Shown here: piece by piece, positions 63,156 through 64,000 of the stretch | How positions within the stretch are numbered: position 1 is the stretch's first letter | Layout: each line of letters starts with the position of its first letter | Source: Lachnospiraceae bacterium | GTDB taxonomy: Bacteria; Bacillota; Clostridia; Lachnospirales; Lachnospiraceae | NCBI GenBank assembly: GCA_017437065.1 | Contig: JAFSBX010000141.1 | Location: 1 to 64,000 of the forward strand | Length of the DNA stretch: 64,000 nt | Direction: 5' to 3' | Position numbers and translations under genes: made by a program | Notes under the pieces: model-generated | What the model saw: the letters and a program-made list of their open reading frames with translations, nothing else | What the model was told of the DNA's origin: nothing | Database searches by the model: none

Positions 63156-64000
63156 TTGGAAAATACACGGGAAATTATATTGGATATGCTGATGGAAATC
63201 ACGGCGGCAAAAGAATATAGCCATAAAGTGATAGGACAGGTTTTGGAAAAGTATAATTATATGAGCGGACAGGATAAAGCGTTCATGAAAAGAGTTACGG
63301 AAGGGACGATTGAACGTCAGATACAAATTGACTACATCCTGAATTCTTTTTCTAATGTAAAGGTCAATAAAATGAAGCCCCTGATTCGCAATTTACTGCG
63401 TATGAGCGTGTATCAGCTTTTGTTCATGGAAAGCATACCCGACAGTGCGGTATGTAATGAAGCGGTAAAACTGGCGGTAAAACGTAAATTTCATAATTTA
63501 AAAGGATTTGTAAACGGAGTGCTGAGAAATATTGCAAGAAATAAAGAAACTATTCAATATCCCGACAAACAAAAAGAACCTGTAAAAGCACTCTCCATAA
63601 TGTATTCCTGTCCGGAATGGATAGTAGAAATGTGGATAAAGGAGTACGGAGTGGAACTTTGTGAGGATATATTGCAGGCACTTTTGGAAATCCATCCGGT
63701 GACGGTCAGATTTGATGAAACATTAGTGGAAAAAGAACTGGAAGAAGTGTTGACAGAGTTGCAAAAAAAGGCAAAGCATGTGGATAAGCAGCCGTATCTT
63801 CCTTATGCTTATACAGTTACCGGAGCGGAAGGATTTGCAAATATTCCGGCATTTGTGGAAGGAAAGTTTACTGTGCAGGATGTCAGTTCCATGCTGGCCG
63901 TAGAGGCAGCAGGAATCAGGAAAGGTGACTTTGTACTGGATGTGTGTGCAGCACCCGGTGGAAAAAGTCTTCATGCGGCAACCAAAACCGGGGAAAGAGG
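63156..64000 (+). CDS. rsmB: 16S rRNA m5C967 methyltransferase RsmB, partial (cut by window end)
   Basis: The frame is open from TTG 63156 to the window end (281 codons). It begins MENTREIILDMLMEI and has an N-terminal NusB-like RNA-binding domain (LLRMSVYQLLFMESIPDSAVCNEAVKLAV in part), then the Sun-type methyltransferase start: VQDVSSMLAVEAAG and the SAM-binding LDVCAAPGGKSLH. AAAGGCAGG precedes the start. The catalytic cysteines lie beyond the window. It fits the priA-def-fmt-rsmB order of Firmicutes. Confidence 0.93.
   Translation, partial: MENTREIILDMLMEITAAKEYSHKVIGQVLEKYNYMSGQDKAFMKRVTEGTIERQIQIDYILNSFSNVKVNKMKPLIRNLLRMSVYQLLFMESIPDSAVCNEAVKLAVKRKFHNLKGFVNGVLRNIARNKETIQYPDKQKEPVKALSIMYSCPEWIVEMWIKEYGVELCEDILQALLEIHPVTVRFDETLVEKELEEVLTELQKKAKHVDKQPYLPYAYTVTGAEGFANIPAFVEGKFTVQDVSSMLAVEAAGIRKGDFVLDVCAAPGGKSLHAATKTGER

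Overview
The window looks like chromosome from a low-GC anaerobic Firmicute, most probably a Lachnospiraceae (Clostridia). This rests on a SCIFF peptide with its radical-SAM maturase, HemZ, a fused SecDF, a tryptophan T-box leader, a CIRCE operator before groESL, a DAP-type MurE, frequent TTG/GTG starts behind strong GGAGG sites, and Rpn-type genes.

Layout. (1) 1-6340 is a strikingly AT-rich accessory cassette bounded by a perfect 105-bp inverted repeat (199-303 and 6233-6337). It holds a small unknown gene, a GT2 and a GT4 glycosyltransferase on the + strand, and, converging on them, a 1062-aa protein that reads as PD-(D/E)XK nuclease + P-loop (STAND-like) NTPase + TPR-like repeats, an architecture typical of antiphage sensors. 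(2) 6451-9049 has an Rpn-family nuclease gene with a conserved hairpin leader, then an unknown protein and a polytopic membrane protein. (3) 9059-16087 is a Trp T-box-controlled trp operon in the unusual order E-G-C-F-B-A-D, followed by a degenerate GGDEF protein. (4) 17364-19439 is CIRCE-groES-groEL. (5) A second Rpn gene with the same leader follows. (6) 20844-34920 holds apt-rel-MBL hydrolase-hemZ and hisS-aspS; a chemotaxis receptor and a leftward CoA-supply operon (ECF S component-coaX-coaBC) lie between hemZ and hisS. (7) 35120-38465 has a PPTase, an esterase lipoprotein, an AraC regulator and an amidase. (8) 38623-48336 is a surface-transport operon of two paralogous substrate-binding lipoproteins, two sugar-type permeases, a membrane-fusion protein and a MacB-periplasmic-core-like protein, with no ATPase. 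(9) 48404-56054 contains a CNNM/CorC protein, the SCIFF locus, secDF and recJ. (10) 56065-56860 is a non-coding stretch with two large homologous hairpin elements and a leftward terminator cluster. (11) 57063-64000 is murE-priA-def-fmt-Zn peptidase-rsmB, with rsmB cut by the window end.

Most attractive for novelty are the inverted-repeat-bounded nuclease-STAND/glycosyltransferase cassette; a family of three structured repeats (56065-56386, 56462-56697, 34929-35025) sharing an internal-loop signature; the two Rpn loci with a conserved leader and a conserved internal ribosome-binding site; and the ATPase-less importer/MacAB-like hybrid operon. All functional statements come from reading motifs by eye; no database search was run.
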